From assembly GCA_947427035.1 (NCBI GenBank), contig CANEGK010000027.1, positions 1 to 33,569 on the forward strand: 33,569 bases of DNA, given 5' to 3'. The notes below the pieces were generated by a model. That model saw only the letters and a program-made list of their open reading frames with translations, made no database searches and was not told the origin of the DNA. The stretch is from an uncultured Clostridium sp. (GTDB taxonomy: Bacteria > Bacillota > Clostridia > Oscillospirales > Butyricicoccaceae). Below, piece by piece: positions 1 to 7,391 of the stretch (within the stretch, counting starts at the first letter, position 1; every line of letters starts with the position of its first letter). The position numbers and the translations under genes were made by a program.

Positions 1-371
1 CCACTGGCCCGACCGGCCCGAGCGGTGCGACAGGTGTCGCCGGCGTAACCGGGCCTTCCGGCCCGACCGGCCCGAGCGGCGCGACAGGTGTCACCGGGGC
101 AACCGGGCCCACTGGCCCGACCGGCCCGAGCGGTGCGACAGGTGCCACTGGGGCAACCGGGCCCACCGGCCCGACCGGCCCGAGCGGCGCGACGGGTGCC
201 ACTGGCGTAACCGGGCCCACCGGCCCGACTGGCCCAAGGGGCTATGACGCCGCAATTGTACCGGCTGCAACCGTCCCCAATCTGGCGGCCGATGCCGATC
301 TTCCGGCCATTGTAGCCAAGGTTAACGAGCTGCTGGCCGCCCTGCGCGGCGCCGGTCTGCTGGCGAACTGA
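1..371 (+). CDS. Collagen-like repeat protein, C-terminal part (5' truncated by window)
   Basis: The open frame enters from the left edge (codons in phase with base 3) and stops at TGA 369-371, giving the last 122 residues. The first ~77 residues are uninterrupted Gly-X-Y triplets of the [13 protein letters not shown] type. They are followed by a non-repetitive ~43-residue tail that ends with an amphipathic helix-like stretch ([20 protein letters not shown]). Bacterial collagen-like proteins of this form are usually surface, exosporium or phage head-fibre proteins, in which the Gly-X-Y part trimerises into a rod and a short C-terminal domain registers the trimer. The N terminus is missing, so a leader or anchor cannot be assessed and spore versus phage origin is open. 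The gene converges on the lipoprotein gene and shares a bidirectional terminator with it. Confidence 0.85.
   Translation, partial: TGPTGPSGATGVAGVTGPSGPTGPSGATGVTGATGPTGPTGPSGATGATGATGPTGPTGPSGATGATGVTGPTGPTGPRGYDAAIVPAATVPNLAADADLPAIVAKVNELLAALRGAGLLAN
3..233 (+). repeat. 54-bp tandem repeat encoding Gly-X-Y triplets
   Basis: Near-identical 54-bp units encode 18 residues ([18 protein letters not shown] and variants). Clear unit boundaries fall at about 48, 102, 156 and 210, with a partial unit on each side. Units differ mainly at the last triplets (GVTGA, GATGA, GATGV) and by third-base changes. Such arrays expand and contract by slippage or recombination, so the copy number is likely strain-variable and may be mis-assembled from short reads. 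Confidence 0.85.
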
Positions 372-411
372 CTTTACAGCGCAGAGAAAATAGGGTTCAA
401 TCGGACACGGC

Positions 412-444
412 AAAAGGCGGCGGCCCACTGGGCCGCCGCCTTTA
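412..444. terminator. Bidirectional intrinsic terminator (collagen gene / lipoprotein gene)
   Basis: A 12-bp perfect GC-rich stem (416-427 with 429-440) is flanked by A3-4 on the left and T3 on the right, so it can end transcription from either side. It lies between the + strand collagen gene (stop 371) and the - strand lipoprotein gene (stop 446), as expected for a shared terminator of convergent genes. Confidence 0.8.
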
Positions 445-445
445 T

Positions 446-1258
446 TCACTGCATCCATTGGGAAAAGTCCGATAACGGCAGGCGCGCCATCCGCCCTTCG
501 CCGTCATCGGCTGACAGGGAAAAAGGTTCGAGACACAAAACCAGCTCGTTTTCATCCAGCGCGAATTCCTCGATGAGCGCATCGACGGAAAGGGTGTCGC
601 GCGTGTCAAAGGCCAGCTCATTTTTCTCACACCACGCTTCCAACCCGTCAAGGACGGCTGCTTTGGCGTCGTTCAAATGTTCGCCGAACAGGTCGGCAAA
701 GCGGACCTTCCAGCCCGTTGTCAGATCGAAAACCTCGGCATAATAATGCACGGTTCGGCGGCCGGTGCTGTCGGTATAGACATGGTCGCGCACAAAGCTG
801 AGATAGCGATCGCCCATCTGCTGCATTTCATACCCGAACATCGAGGTGACAGCCGGCCGCTCTTCGACGATATTGTTCCACCCGGGGCCCAGCTCGGTCT
901 GCCGGGTCGAAAAAACCCATTCGCAGTCGACGTCAAAGGCTTCAAATTCCTGCCGGTAAAACTCGTTGATGTTCTGAAAGACGCCGTTTTTTGCGCCGTC
1001 CTCGACAAACTGTGGCACGTGCGCTTCATAGCTGGCCAGCACAATGCCCGATTTGGTTTCCATGGTCCGTTCAAACACCAGGTCGTCGGCCACCATACTT
1101 TCGGGCGTGACCTCGGTGCTCTGCGCAGCCAGGCGGTTTTTGTCTTCTTCCTTTTGCTGTGCGTCTTCCATCGACTCAAAGCGGAAAAGGGTGCAGCCGC
1201 TCAGCAGAAAAAACGCCAGAAACAAAGGAATATATCGACAATTTCGAAGGTTTTTCAT
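446..1258 (-). CDS. Lipoprotein with RsiV-like (DUF3298-type) extracellular domain
   Basis: This is a 270-residue protein. The N terminus (MKNLRNCRYIPLFLAFFLLSGC) is a classical lipoprotein signal with lipobox LSGC, so it is probably lipid-anchored to the outer face of the membrane. Residues ~65-255 resemble the DUF4163/DUF3298 fold seen in RsiV-like anti-sigma factors and in stand-alone lipoproteins. Cues are the opening ...KSGIVLASYEAHVPQF, the mid-region VRDHVYTDSTGRRTVHYYAEVFDL (split over residues ~150-175) and WKVRFADLF. No sigma-factor gene or cytoplasmic anti-sigma helix is present, so a regulatory role is not supported; lysozyme binding, known for RsiV itself, is only a family hint. 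It is probably monocistronic, with its own promoter just upstream and a shared terminator downstream. Confidence 0.75.
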   Translation of the reverse strand: MKNLRNCRYIPLFLAFFLLSGCTLFRFESMEDAQQKEEDKNRLAAQSTEVTPESMVADDLVFERTMETKSGIVLASYEAHVPQFVEDGAKNGVFQNINEFYRQEFEAFDVDCEWVFSTRQTELGPGWNNIVEERPAVTSMFGYEMQQMGDRYLSFVRDHVYTDSTGRRTVHYYAEVFDLTTGWKVRFADLFGEHLNDAKAAVLDGLEAWCEKNELAFDTRDTLSVDALIEEFALDENELVLCLEPFSLSADDGEGRMARLPLSDFSQWMQ

Positions 1259-1284
1259 GCAAATCCCTGCCTTTCGGGACTTCC

Positions 1285-1314
1285 ATCATACTTCATAACG
1301 GGGCTTTTTGTCAA
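1285..1314 (-). promoter_or_regulatory. Sigma-A promoter of the lipoprotein gene
   Basis: Read on the minus strand, TTGACA (1309-1314) and TATGAT (1285-1290) are separated by 18 bp. The predicted start of transcription is near 1278, about 20 bases before the ATG at 1258, leaving room for the AAAGGCAGGG ribosome binding region. Confidence 0.75.
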
Positions 1315-1317
1315 GAA

Positions 1318-1339
1318 TGGGGCGCTTTTCAGCGCCCCA
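1318..1339 (-). terminator. Hairpin downstream of the PuuD-like gene, probable terminator
   Basis: A 7-bp GC stem GGGGCGC/GCGCCCC (1319-1325 with 1332-1338) lies 55 bases after the stop of the minus-strand hydrolase gene. On the minus strand it is followed by ATTCTT, a poor U tract, so termination may be incomplete. It abuts the -35 box of the lipoprotein promoter. Confidence 0.5.
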
Positions 1340-1393
1340 ATTCAGGGAAAATTCATAGCTTGTTCGTATCTGTTCTATGCAGGCAGGGCAGGA

Positions 1394-2116
1394 TTACTGC
1401 GCGCTGTGCTTCGTCACCATGTCGATAAAAGCCTTGAAATACGGCGCAAAATCGCCGGTGCGTTCGTCCCAGGCGATGCCGGTCAGACGCTCGGGATGGA
1501 ACTGCGTGCCCCAGATAGGCAGGGTGTCGTGCTCATAAGCCTCGATAATTCCTTCAACCGACCGGGCGGTGACGTGCAGCCCTTCGCCCAGCTTGCGCAC
1601 GGCCTGGTGGTGGGTGCTGTTGACCTTGAAACGCTCGCCGAACAGCTTGTAAAGAATGGAGCCTTCCTCGGCTGTGACAAAGTGGCGGATGTCGACGTTC
1701 ATATGCACATAGCCGCACTGCGACACCAAATCCTGGTAAAGATCCCCGCCCAGCAGGCAGTTCAAAAGCTGGAAGCCGCGGCAGATGCACAAAATGGGTT
1801 TGCCCTTTTCCAAAAAGGCGCGGGTCAGCGGGACTTCATATGCTGTGCGTTTGGGGTCGGGCCGCACCGTGTCGTTCAGAATCTCTTCGCCGTACAGCTC
1901 GGGGCAGACGTCGTCGCCGCCCGTCAAAAGCAGCGCGTCGCATAACTCGGCCATTTCCTGGTAACACTGCTCGGGGGCGACGATGGGCACGCCGCCTGCT
2001 GCGGCAATGGCCCGGCTGTAAGCGGCGGGGCTGTGGAGCTGGCGGGGCTCGGCGCCGTTTTTTTCAATGTTGTTGGAATCGCTGGAAACGCAGATAACCG
2101 GCTTGCCCGATATCAT
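1394..2116 (-). CDS. Class I glutamine-amidotransferase-like hydrolase (gamma-glutamyl-GABA hydrolase type)
   Basis: This 240-residue protein belongs to the PuuD/peptidase C26 family, which hydrolyses gamma-glutamyl amides such as gamma-glutamyl-GABA. The nucleophile elbow is visible as ICRGFQLLN, with Cys in the CRG context, and the catalytic His-Glu pair as QFHPE near the C terminus. LTGGDDVCPELYGE is the usual family motif before it. The ATG at 2116 was chosen because AAAGGTGGA lies seven bases upstream; an open frame continues further upstream without a ribosome binding site. No putrescine-pathway genes are adjacent, so the true gamma-glutamyl substrate is unknown. A consensus promoter lies 66 bases upstream, and the gene is divergent from the phosphate transporter. 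Confidence 0.88.
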   Translation of the reverse strand: MISGKPVICVSSDSNNIEKNGAEPRQLHSPAAYSRAIAAAGGVPIVAPEQCYQEMAELCDALLLTGGDDVCPELYGEEILNDTVRPDPKRTAYEVPLTRAFLEKGKPILCICRGFQLLNCLLGGDLYQDLVSQCGYVHMNVDIRHFVTAEEGSILYKLFGERFKVNSTHHQAVRKLGEGLHVTARSVEGIIEAYEHDTLPIWGTQFHPERLTGIAWDERTGDFAPYFKAFIDMVTKHSAQ

Positions 2117-2189
2117 GGATATTCCACCTTTGCTCTGATTTTCCGCATATGGCCCGACCGTGCCGGGCTGCGGTCTTTTCTTTTTTTTC

Positions 2190-2218
2190 ATCTTATCAGA
2201 AAACACCGTCCTTTTCAA
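2190..2218 (-). promoter_or_regulatory. Sigma-A promoter of the PuuD-like gene
   Basis: On the minus strand TTGAAA (2213-2218) and TAAGAT (2190-2195) are separated by 17 bp. Transcription would start near 2183, giving a 5' leader of about 66 bases that contains a short GC-rich imperfect hairpin. Confidence 0.75.
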
Positions 2219-2239
2219 GCGTTTGCAGGGCGCTTTCCC

Positions 2240-2268
2240 TTGACCTTCCCACCGCCATCTTATATAAT
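2240..2268 (+). promoter_or_regulatory. Sigma-A promoter of the Na/Pi cotransporter gene
   Basis: TTGACC (2240-2245) and a perfect TATAAT (2263-2268) have a 17-bp spacer. The start of transcription would fall at about 2275, only 2-3 bases before the first in-frame ATG (2278). This argues for the downstream TTG at 2302 as the real start. The promoter is back to back with that of the PuuD-like gene. Confidence 0.8.
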
Positions 2269-2301
2269 GTAGCAAGAATGATAAATTGGGGTGTTGTAAG
2301 C

Positions 2302-4071
2302 TTGAATCTGCTTTCCATTGTCAAGCTTTTCGGCGGCTTGGGCCTGTTCATTTACGGAATGAGCACCATGGGCGCCGCGCTGGAAAAGCTGGCCGGCGAA
2401 AAACTGGAGCGTACCCTGGAGGTCATGACCAGCAATATTTTCAAGGCGATTTGCATGGGCGCTCTGGTCACCGGCATTATCCAAAGCTCGTCGGCAACCT
2501 CTGTCATGGTTGTCGGCTTTGTCAACGCGGGGCTTATGTCCTTAAAACAGGCCGTGGGCGTCATTATGGGCGCCAACATCGGCACCACCATCACATCCCA
2601 GCTTTTGCGGCTTGACTCGTCGGGCGCCGTTTCGGGCAGTCTTTTCATGCAGCTTTTAAAGCCGTCTATGCTCGCTTACGTCGCCGTCGCCGCCGGCGCT
2701 CTTTTAATGATGGCATCCAAACGCAAAAAAGTGGTCACGGCGGGCGAAATGCTGCTCGGCTTCGGCATTCTTTTCATCGGCATGTCGGTGATGGAAGGCT
2801 CGGTCAGCTCATTGCAGGATTCCCCGTGGTTTGTCCAGCTGTTTGCTTCGCTGCAAAACCCCGTTCTGGGCATTCTGGCCGGCGCGGTGGTCACCGCCGT
2901 CATCCAGAGCTCGTCGGCTTCGGTCGGTATTTTGCAGGCAGTGGCGTCGACCGGCGCCATCTCCTATGCTGCCGCCATTCCCATCATCCTGGGCCAGAAT
3001 ATCGGCACCTGTGTCACCGCCCTTTTATCCTCGCTGGGGGGCAATAAAAATGCCAAGCGCGCCGCAATGGTTCACTTTTACTTCAACCTCATCGGTTCGG
3101 TCGTCTTTATCGCCGGCGTGTACCTGTGCCGCCCGCTCTTTGGGTCTTTGTGGACGGCGGCTGTCGATAAAGCGGCCATCGCCAACTTCCACACGCTGTT
3201 CAACGTCGCCGTCACCATTCTCTTCATCCCCTTCCACGGCCTTTTGATCACGCTGGCCGAAAAGACCATCCGCACCGCCGGTCCGGTCATTGGCGAAGAC
3301 CTCGACCTTCTCGACGAGCGCTTTTATTCGTCGCCGGCCGTTGCGCTCGAACAGTGCAACAAGGTGGTCGGCTCGATGGGCATTTACGCTCTCATCAACA
3401 TTCAGATGGTGTGCGCAGGCATTCTGGAAAGGAAACCCTTCCACGTCGAAAACTTCAACGAAAATGAGGATTATATCGACCGCTGCGAGGCGCGGCTCAA
3501 CACCTATATGATCGGCATCAAGGAGGATGAGCTGTCCGACCAGGGGCGCCGCTTCTACGCCGAGATGATGCACGCCATCGGCGACTTCGAGCGGCTGGGC
3601 GATTACGCGCAGAACCTGCTCGATCAATATGATCTCATGGTGCAGAAGCACGTTTCCTTTTCGCCCGACGCGCAGAACGAGCTGCAAATCATGCGGCAGG
3701 CCACCGAGGAAATCGTCGGCCTGACCAACGACGCTTATGCCGCCGCCGACAACGCGGCGTCGCCGCGCATTGAAGCGCTGGAGGATGTCATCGATACTTT
3801 GAAAGAAACGCTCAAAAGCAAGCACATTTCGCGCCTGCAATCGGGGCAGTGTACCGTCGCCACCGGCATTCCGTTCCTGGACATCATCCACAACTTTGAA
3901 AAGATTTCCGACCACTGCGCCAACATCGCCGTTTATATCACCATGTATAACGATACATCTGGTATTTTTGATATTCATGAATACCGTAAGATATCGAGCG
4001 AGGTGGGCGGCGAGCAGTTTGCCTACTGGCAGAAGTATTATGAAGAGCTGTATTTGACCCCCATTTTGTGA
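2302..4071 (+). CDS. Na+/phosphate cotransporter with C-terminal PhoU-like domain
   Basis: This is a 589-residue NptA/YjbB-type (PNaS family) membrane transporter that imports or exports phosphate with sodium. The two inverted-repeat signatures are visible as QSSSATS (residues 61-67) and QSSSASV (202-208), each within hydrophobic helices. GANIGTT and GQNIGTC follow them. After ~8 membrane segments, residues ~370-560 form a charged helical PhoU-like domain. Start choice: TTG 2302 with GGGGTG eight bases upstream gives MNLLSIVKLFGGLGLFIYGM, matching the family N terminus. ATG 2278 would sit almost on the predicted transcription start, so it is less likely (it would add eight residues). No pst or pho genes are nearby. 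The gene converges on the phage-type operon. Confidence 0.9.
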   Translation: MNLLSIVKLFGGLGLFIYGMSTMGAALEKLAGEKLERTLEVMTSNIFKAICMGALVTGIIQSSSATSVMVVGFVNAGLMSLKQAVGVIMGANIGTTITSQLLRLDSSGAVSGSLFMQLLKPSMLAYVAVAAGALLMMASKRKKVVTAGEMLLGFGILFIGMSVMEGSVSSLQDSPWFVQLFASLQNPVLGILAGAVVTAVIQSSSASVGILQAVASTGAISYAAAIPIILGQNIGTCVTALLSSLGGNKNAKRAAMVHFYFNLIGSVVFIAGVYLCRPLFGSLWTAAVDKAAIANFHTLFNVAVTILFIPFHGLLITLAEKTIRTAGPVIGEDLDLLDERFYSSPAVALEQCNKVVGSMGIYALINIQMVCAGILERKPFHVENFNENEDYIDRCEARLNTYMIGIKEDELSDQGRRFYAEMMHAIGDFERLGDYAQNLLDQYDLMVQKHVSFSPDAQNELQIMRQATEEIVGLTNDAYAAADNAASPRIEALEDVIDTLKETLKSKHISRLQSGQCTVATGIPFLDIIHNFEKISDHCANIAVYITMYNDTSGIFDIHEYRKISSEVGGEQFAYWQKYYEELYLTPIL

Positions 4072-4082
4072 GATTACAAAAA

Positions 4083-4120
4083 TAAAAGGCGGCAGCCAAA
4101 GTTGGCTGCCGCCTTTTTTT
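4083..4120. terminator. Bidirectional intrinsic terminator (Na/Pi gene / phage-type operon)
   Basis: A near-perfect 16-bp stem (4084-4099 with 4102-4117) has A4 on the left and T7 on the right. It ends the + strand cotransporter transcript and, read on the other strand, closes the minus-strand phage-type operon, whose last stop codon (4119-4121) overlaps the T run. Confidence 0.88.
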
Positions 4121-7100
4121 AACGAATGGCGATATACTGGTAGACGACCCCCTGCGCGTTGACAAACTGCGTCGTCGTGAACTGCTCGCCGGCCAAAAAG
4201 CCGTAGGACGTCAGCGTCAGCATGGGGTTGCCGTCGCCCGTCAGCGCCGGGCTGTTCCGCCCCGCCATGACGGTGATCGGCGTGTCGGCGGTGACGGTCT
4301 GCTGCCGCACAAATACGGCCCGGGGCATAAAGCCCAGGTTGATCGCCTGCCCGCCTGCCACGTCATGGGCGCGCGTGCCGTCCCCGGTGTAAAGGCCGCT
4401 GACCGCCGCGCCGGTGTGGTCGCCGAACAGGCCGCAGGCGACGCCGTCGATTGCGGCGCAGACCGCCTTCTCGCGGGTGAGCGCGCCCTGCGGCGTCATG
4501 ACCCCGGCGGCGCAGACGCCAAGCGGCCGGCCACCGTAGCACAGCGCCGCCGCGCCGTCTTCAGCGGGCAGCGGAACCCCTTCGAGCCAGCCCTTGCCGT
4601 CCGTGCTGACAAGCACGCCGTTTTTGCCGTTGCTTTCGGCGGCGATAAAATATTCCCCTGTCCAGCACAGCCCCCGAATGGATCGCGCCTGTCCGCCGGG
4701 CAGAGGAATGCGCGTCCACATCAGGCCGTCGTCGGAATACAGGGTGAAGGCAGCCGAGTCGCCGGCGATGACATACCGGCCGTCGCCGCAGCAGATTTTC
4801 CTCCACTGGGCAATGGTGGGAAGCTGACGGTATCCCCAGGTCACACCGTCGCTGCTGAAGCCCGTGACCTTGTTGCCGCAGGCGACGGTACGGAAGCTTT
4901 CGCCGTCGTACATGATGTCTTCCCAGCCGGTGGCCTTGGGCACGGCCGCCGTCTGCCAGTTCAGGCCGTCAGTCGAACGGACGCCCAGGCCCTTGGCGCC
5001 GATAACGATAAACTGTCCTGCGCCGTAGCAGGCCGCTCTCCACGTGTCAACGGCGGGGAAGCTGCTTTCGGTCCAGCTGACGCCGTCGGCCGAAGACAAA
5101 AAACGCGCCGAATTATCCAGCCCGAAGATCAGATAGCGCCCTGCGCCGTAGCAGATGCGCTGCCAGTTTTCGGCGGCCGGCAGGGTCATGGCGTTCCACC
5201 GTTCGCCGTCGTAGGACCAGGCCGCCTGATCCGTGCCGCTCGCCAGCGCCACATAACGGTCGCCGCAGTAGTCGACAAAGGTCCACGGCCCGGCCGAAGA
5301 CAGGGGAGTCTGCCGCCAGCCGGTGCTGCTTTGCGCCGGCATAGAACAGCCGGCGGCCTTTTCGACGGTCTGCGGCGCGGACAGCGGTACGCGCGCGCGG
5401 GCAAAAGCGCTGCCGCCCGCCAGCAGCAGTACGCCGCCGCCCAGACAAACGGAGCGCCACTGCGCGCTTTCGGGCAGGGCGACACTTTCCCATGCCCGCC
5501 CGTCGGAGGAGGCGGCAAAGGCCGCCGCCCCCGCGGCGGACAGAGCAATCAGCCTGCCGTTGTGGTATTCCAGCGCGCAAAAGCCCGTGCCTTCCGGCGG
5601 CGTAACGCTCTGCCAGACCGCCCCGTCCGGCGAAAGGGCAGCCTGCGGGCCCGAAGCGCTCAGCGCGACAAAGCCATCCGGCCCGCAGCAAACGGCCGAC
5701 CACACCGCCGGGCTGGGCAGACTTGCTTCCCGCCATATCCGGCCGTCCGGGCTGGAAGCCGCCGTCTGTGCAGGGTTGCCCTGCGCGCCCGCCACGGCGA
5801 CAAAGCGGCCGCCGCCAAAGCAGACGGCGCTCCACGCAGCGTCCTGCGGCGCGTCGGCCGTGTGCCAGTTGACCCCGTCGAACGAGTAAAGGATGGCCGA
5901 GGGCGCGCTCCCCACCGCCACATAGCGATCGCCGCCAAAGCAAAGCCTTTTCCACTGCGAAGAGACGGGCAGAGCAATCTCATGCCAGCTGTACCCGTCG
6001 GTTGACAGGGCGGCTTTGGCCTGTCCCGCCGCCAGGGTGACAAAGCCCGCTTTGCCCCAACAGGGCTGAATCCACGCGCCCGAAAGCGGCAGCTGGCTGT
6101 CGAGCCAGCAGAGCCCGTCGCCAGAAACCTGCGCCGCGCTACTCTGCGCGCGCACGCGAATAAACCTTCCGCCGCCGAATGCGACCCAGTCCCACGTTTT
6201 GCCGTCCTGAGAGAGGTCCTCGAAATCGCCGAACAACGATTGCTGTTGTGAAAAGGCTCCCGTTTGCGCGGCCGTGACGGCATGGGGATTGTCCTCGGCC
6301 GCCAGATGGCCGGGTAAGTCGCGCAGGCTCTGCTCAAACTGCTGTTCTGTGCCGCTGTACCCGGCCGCGCAGGCCTGCTGATAGGCGCTTTGGCCCGCCT
6401 GTCCGGCCGGGCCCTGTACGCCCTGAAGCCCTTGGGGGCCCTGTACGCCCTGGATGCCCTGCGGGCCGGCCGGGCCCTGTAATGCGCCGATGTCGCACCA
6501 GCTCTGCGCGTCGGCATCCCACAGATAAATGGTGTTGCTTTGGGCCGTCCCGACGGCGTAGGCCTGCCCCGCTTCGCCGGTCGGGTGCGCTGTTTGCAGA
6601 CTGAACAGGTCGGCATACAGCCCCAGAACCCTAAAGTCGCGTCCGTCTGCGCCGGCCGGGCCGCGCGCGCCCTGCGGGCCGGCCGGCCCCTGTTCGCCCT
6701 GGATTCCCCGGACGCCGGCCGGACCCTGCACGCCCTGGATTCCCTGCGCGCCGGGTACGCCCTGCGGCCCCCGGATGCTGACGGGCGCCGGGGGAGTCTG
6801 CGCGCTCGACAGGGAAAAGCGCAGGGTGCCGCTGCTGTCGACGCTGGGCAGCCAGGCTTTGCCCGTTTCGCCCTTGGGCCCCTGTTCGCCTTTTTCACCC
6901 TTGGGGCCCTGCGGGCCGGTCTCGCCCTTTTCGCCCATGACGCCCTCGACGACGGTCGCGCCGTTTTCGTCGCGCACCTGGGCTTTTGTAAAGGTCAGGC
7001 GGCTGCGCTGCGGCATGGCGTTGCCCTGCCCGTCGACGATGAGGTGTCCGCCCGAACCGGCCGACTGCCACGTCTGCCCGTCCAGTGTGACTTCGATAAA

Positions 7101-7379
7101 CTGGTCGGCGTCGATGCGGATGCCCTTGATGTCTCCGCTGCGCACACAGGCGTCGAGCGCCTGCTGCACCGTGCCGGTGCGCGCGCCGATCTGCGCGGCG
7201 GCCTGCGGGCCGACGAGCTCGTCGATCACGTTGTTGACAGCCGACAGAACTTCTTCGTCGGTGCGGCCGTCGAACAGGGCCTTGAGCTGTTCGGCCGATA
7301 CGCCGTCGGCGCTCGGCGTGTCAGACAGGTCTTTGATATTGACCCGATATCCCGTGATTTTGTTTTCTATAAAGGCCAT
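4119..7379 (-). CDS. Phage-type tail fibre/adhesin: collagen segments plus about 14 propeller-like repeats
   Basis: This 1086-residue protein is the last gene of the cassette. Residues 1-145 form an N-terminal domain that probably attaches to the particle. Gly-X-Y collagen segments lie at ~149-172, 204-246 and 302-330; between the last two is a segment (GLYADLFSLQTAHPTGEAGQ) typical of phage fibres, and NPHAVTAAQTGAFS follows at ~364-377. Residues ~385-960 hold about 14 repeats of ~40 residues with the pattern W-x3-C-[FYW]-G-x-G-R-[FY]-[VI]-A ... S-x-DG-x2-W-x6-LP, resembling sialidase/BNR-type beta-propeller blades. The C terminus (~965-1086, LGFMPRAVFVRQQ ... YQYIAIR) matches the small beta-domain that closes many phage fibres. 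Likely role: trimeric receptor binding. The start has AAGGAGGGG six bases upstream. Confidence 0.85.
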   Translation of the reverse strand: MAFIENKITGYRVNIKDLSDTPSADGVSAEQLKALFDGRTDEEVLSAVNNVIDELVGPQAAAQIGARTGTVQQALDACVRSGDIKGIRIDADQFIEVTLDGQTWQSAGSGGHLIVDGQGNAMPQRSRLTFTKAQVRDENGATVVEGVMGEKGETGPQGPKGEKGEQGPKGETGKAWLPSVDSSGTLRFSLSSAQTPPAPVSIRGPQGVPGAQGIQGVQGPAGVRGIQGEQGPAGPQGARGPAGADGRDFRVLGLYADLFSLQTAHPTGEAGQAYAVGTAQSNTIYLWDADAQSWCDIGALQGPAGPQGIQGVQGPQGLQGVQGPAGQAGQSAYQQACAAGYSGTEQQFEQSLRDLPGHLAAEDNPHAVTAAQTGAFSQQQSLFGDFEDLSQDGKTWDWVAFGGGRFIRVRAQSSAAQVSGDGLCWLDSQLPLSGAWIQPCWGKAGFVTLAAGQAKAALSTDGYSWHEIALPVSSQWKRLCFGGDRYVAVGSAPSAILYSFDGVNWHTADAPQDAAWSAVCFGGGRFVAVAGAQGNPAQTAASSPDGRIWREASLPSPAVWSAVCCGPDGFVALSASGPQAALSPDGAVWQSVTPPEGTGFCALEYHNGRLIALSAAGAAAFAASSDGRAWESVALPESAQWRSVCLGGGVLLLAGGSAFARARVPLSAPQTVEKAAGCSMPAQSSTGWRQTPLSSAGPWTFVDYCGDRYVALASGTDQAAWSYDGERWNAMTLPAAENWQRICYGAGRYLIFGLDNSARFLSSADGVSWTESSFPAVDTWRAACYGAGQFIVIGAKGLGVRSTDGLNWQTAAVPKATGWEDIMYDGESFRTVACGNKVTGFSSDGVTWGYRQLPTIAQWRKICCGDGRYVIAGDSAAFTLYSDDGLMWTRIPLPGGQARSIRGLCWTGEYFIAAESNGKNGVLVSTDGKGWLEGVPLPAEDGAAALCYGGRPLGVCAAGVMTPQGALTREKAVCAAIDGVACGLFGDHTGAAVSGLYTGDGTRAHDVAGGQAINLGFMPRAVFVRQQTVTADTPITVMAGRNSPALTGDGNPMLTLTSYGFLAGEQFTTTQFVNAQGVVYQYIAIR

Positions 7380-7391
7380 GGCCCCTCCTTG

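Noticed and set aside
677..1945. Long plus-strand open frame across the lipoprotein and PuuD-like genes
   Set aside because: It spans two convincing minus-strand genes, has no family resemblance and no ribosome binding site; it is an antisense shadow in GC-rich DNA.
4365..6005. 546-residue plus-strand open frame opposite the fibre gene
   Set aside because: Arg/Ala/Gly-rich shadow of the repetitive fibre gene; no start signal or motif.
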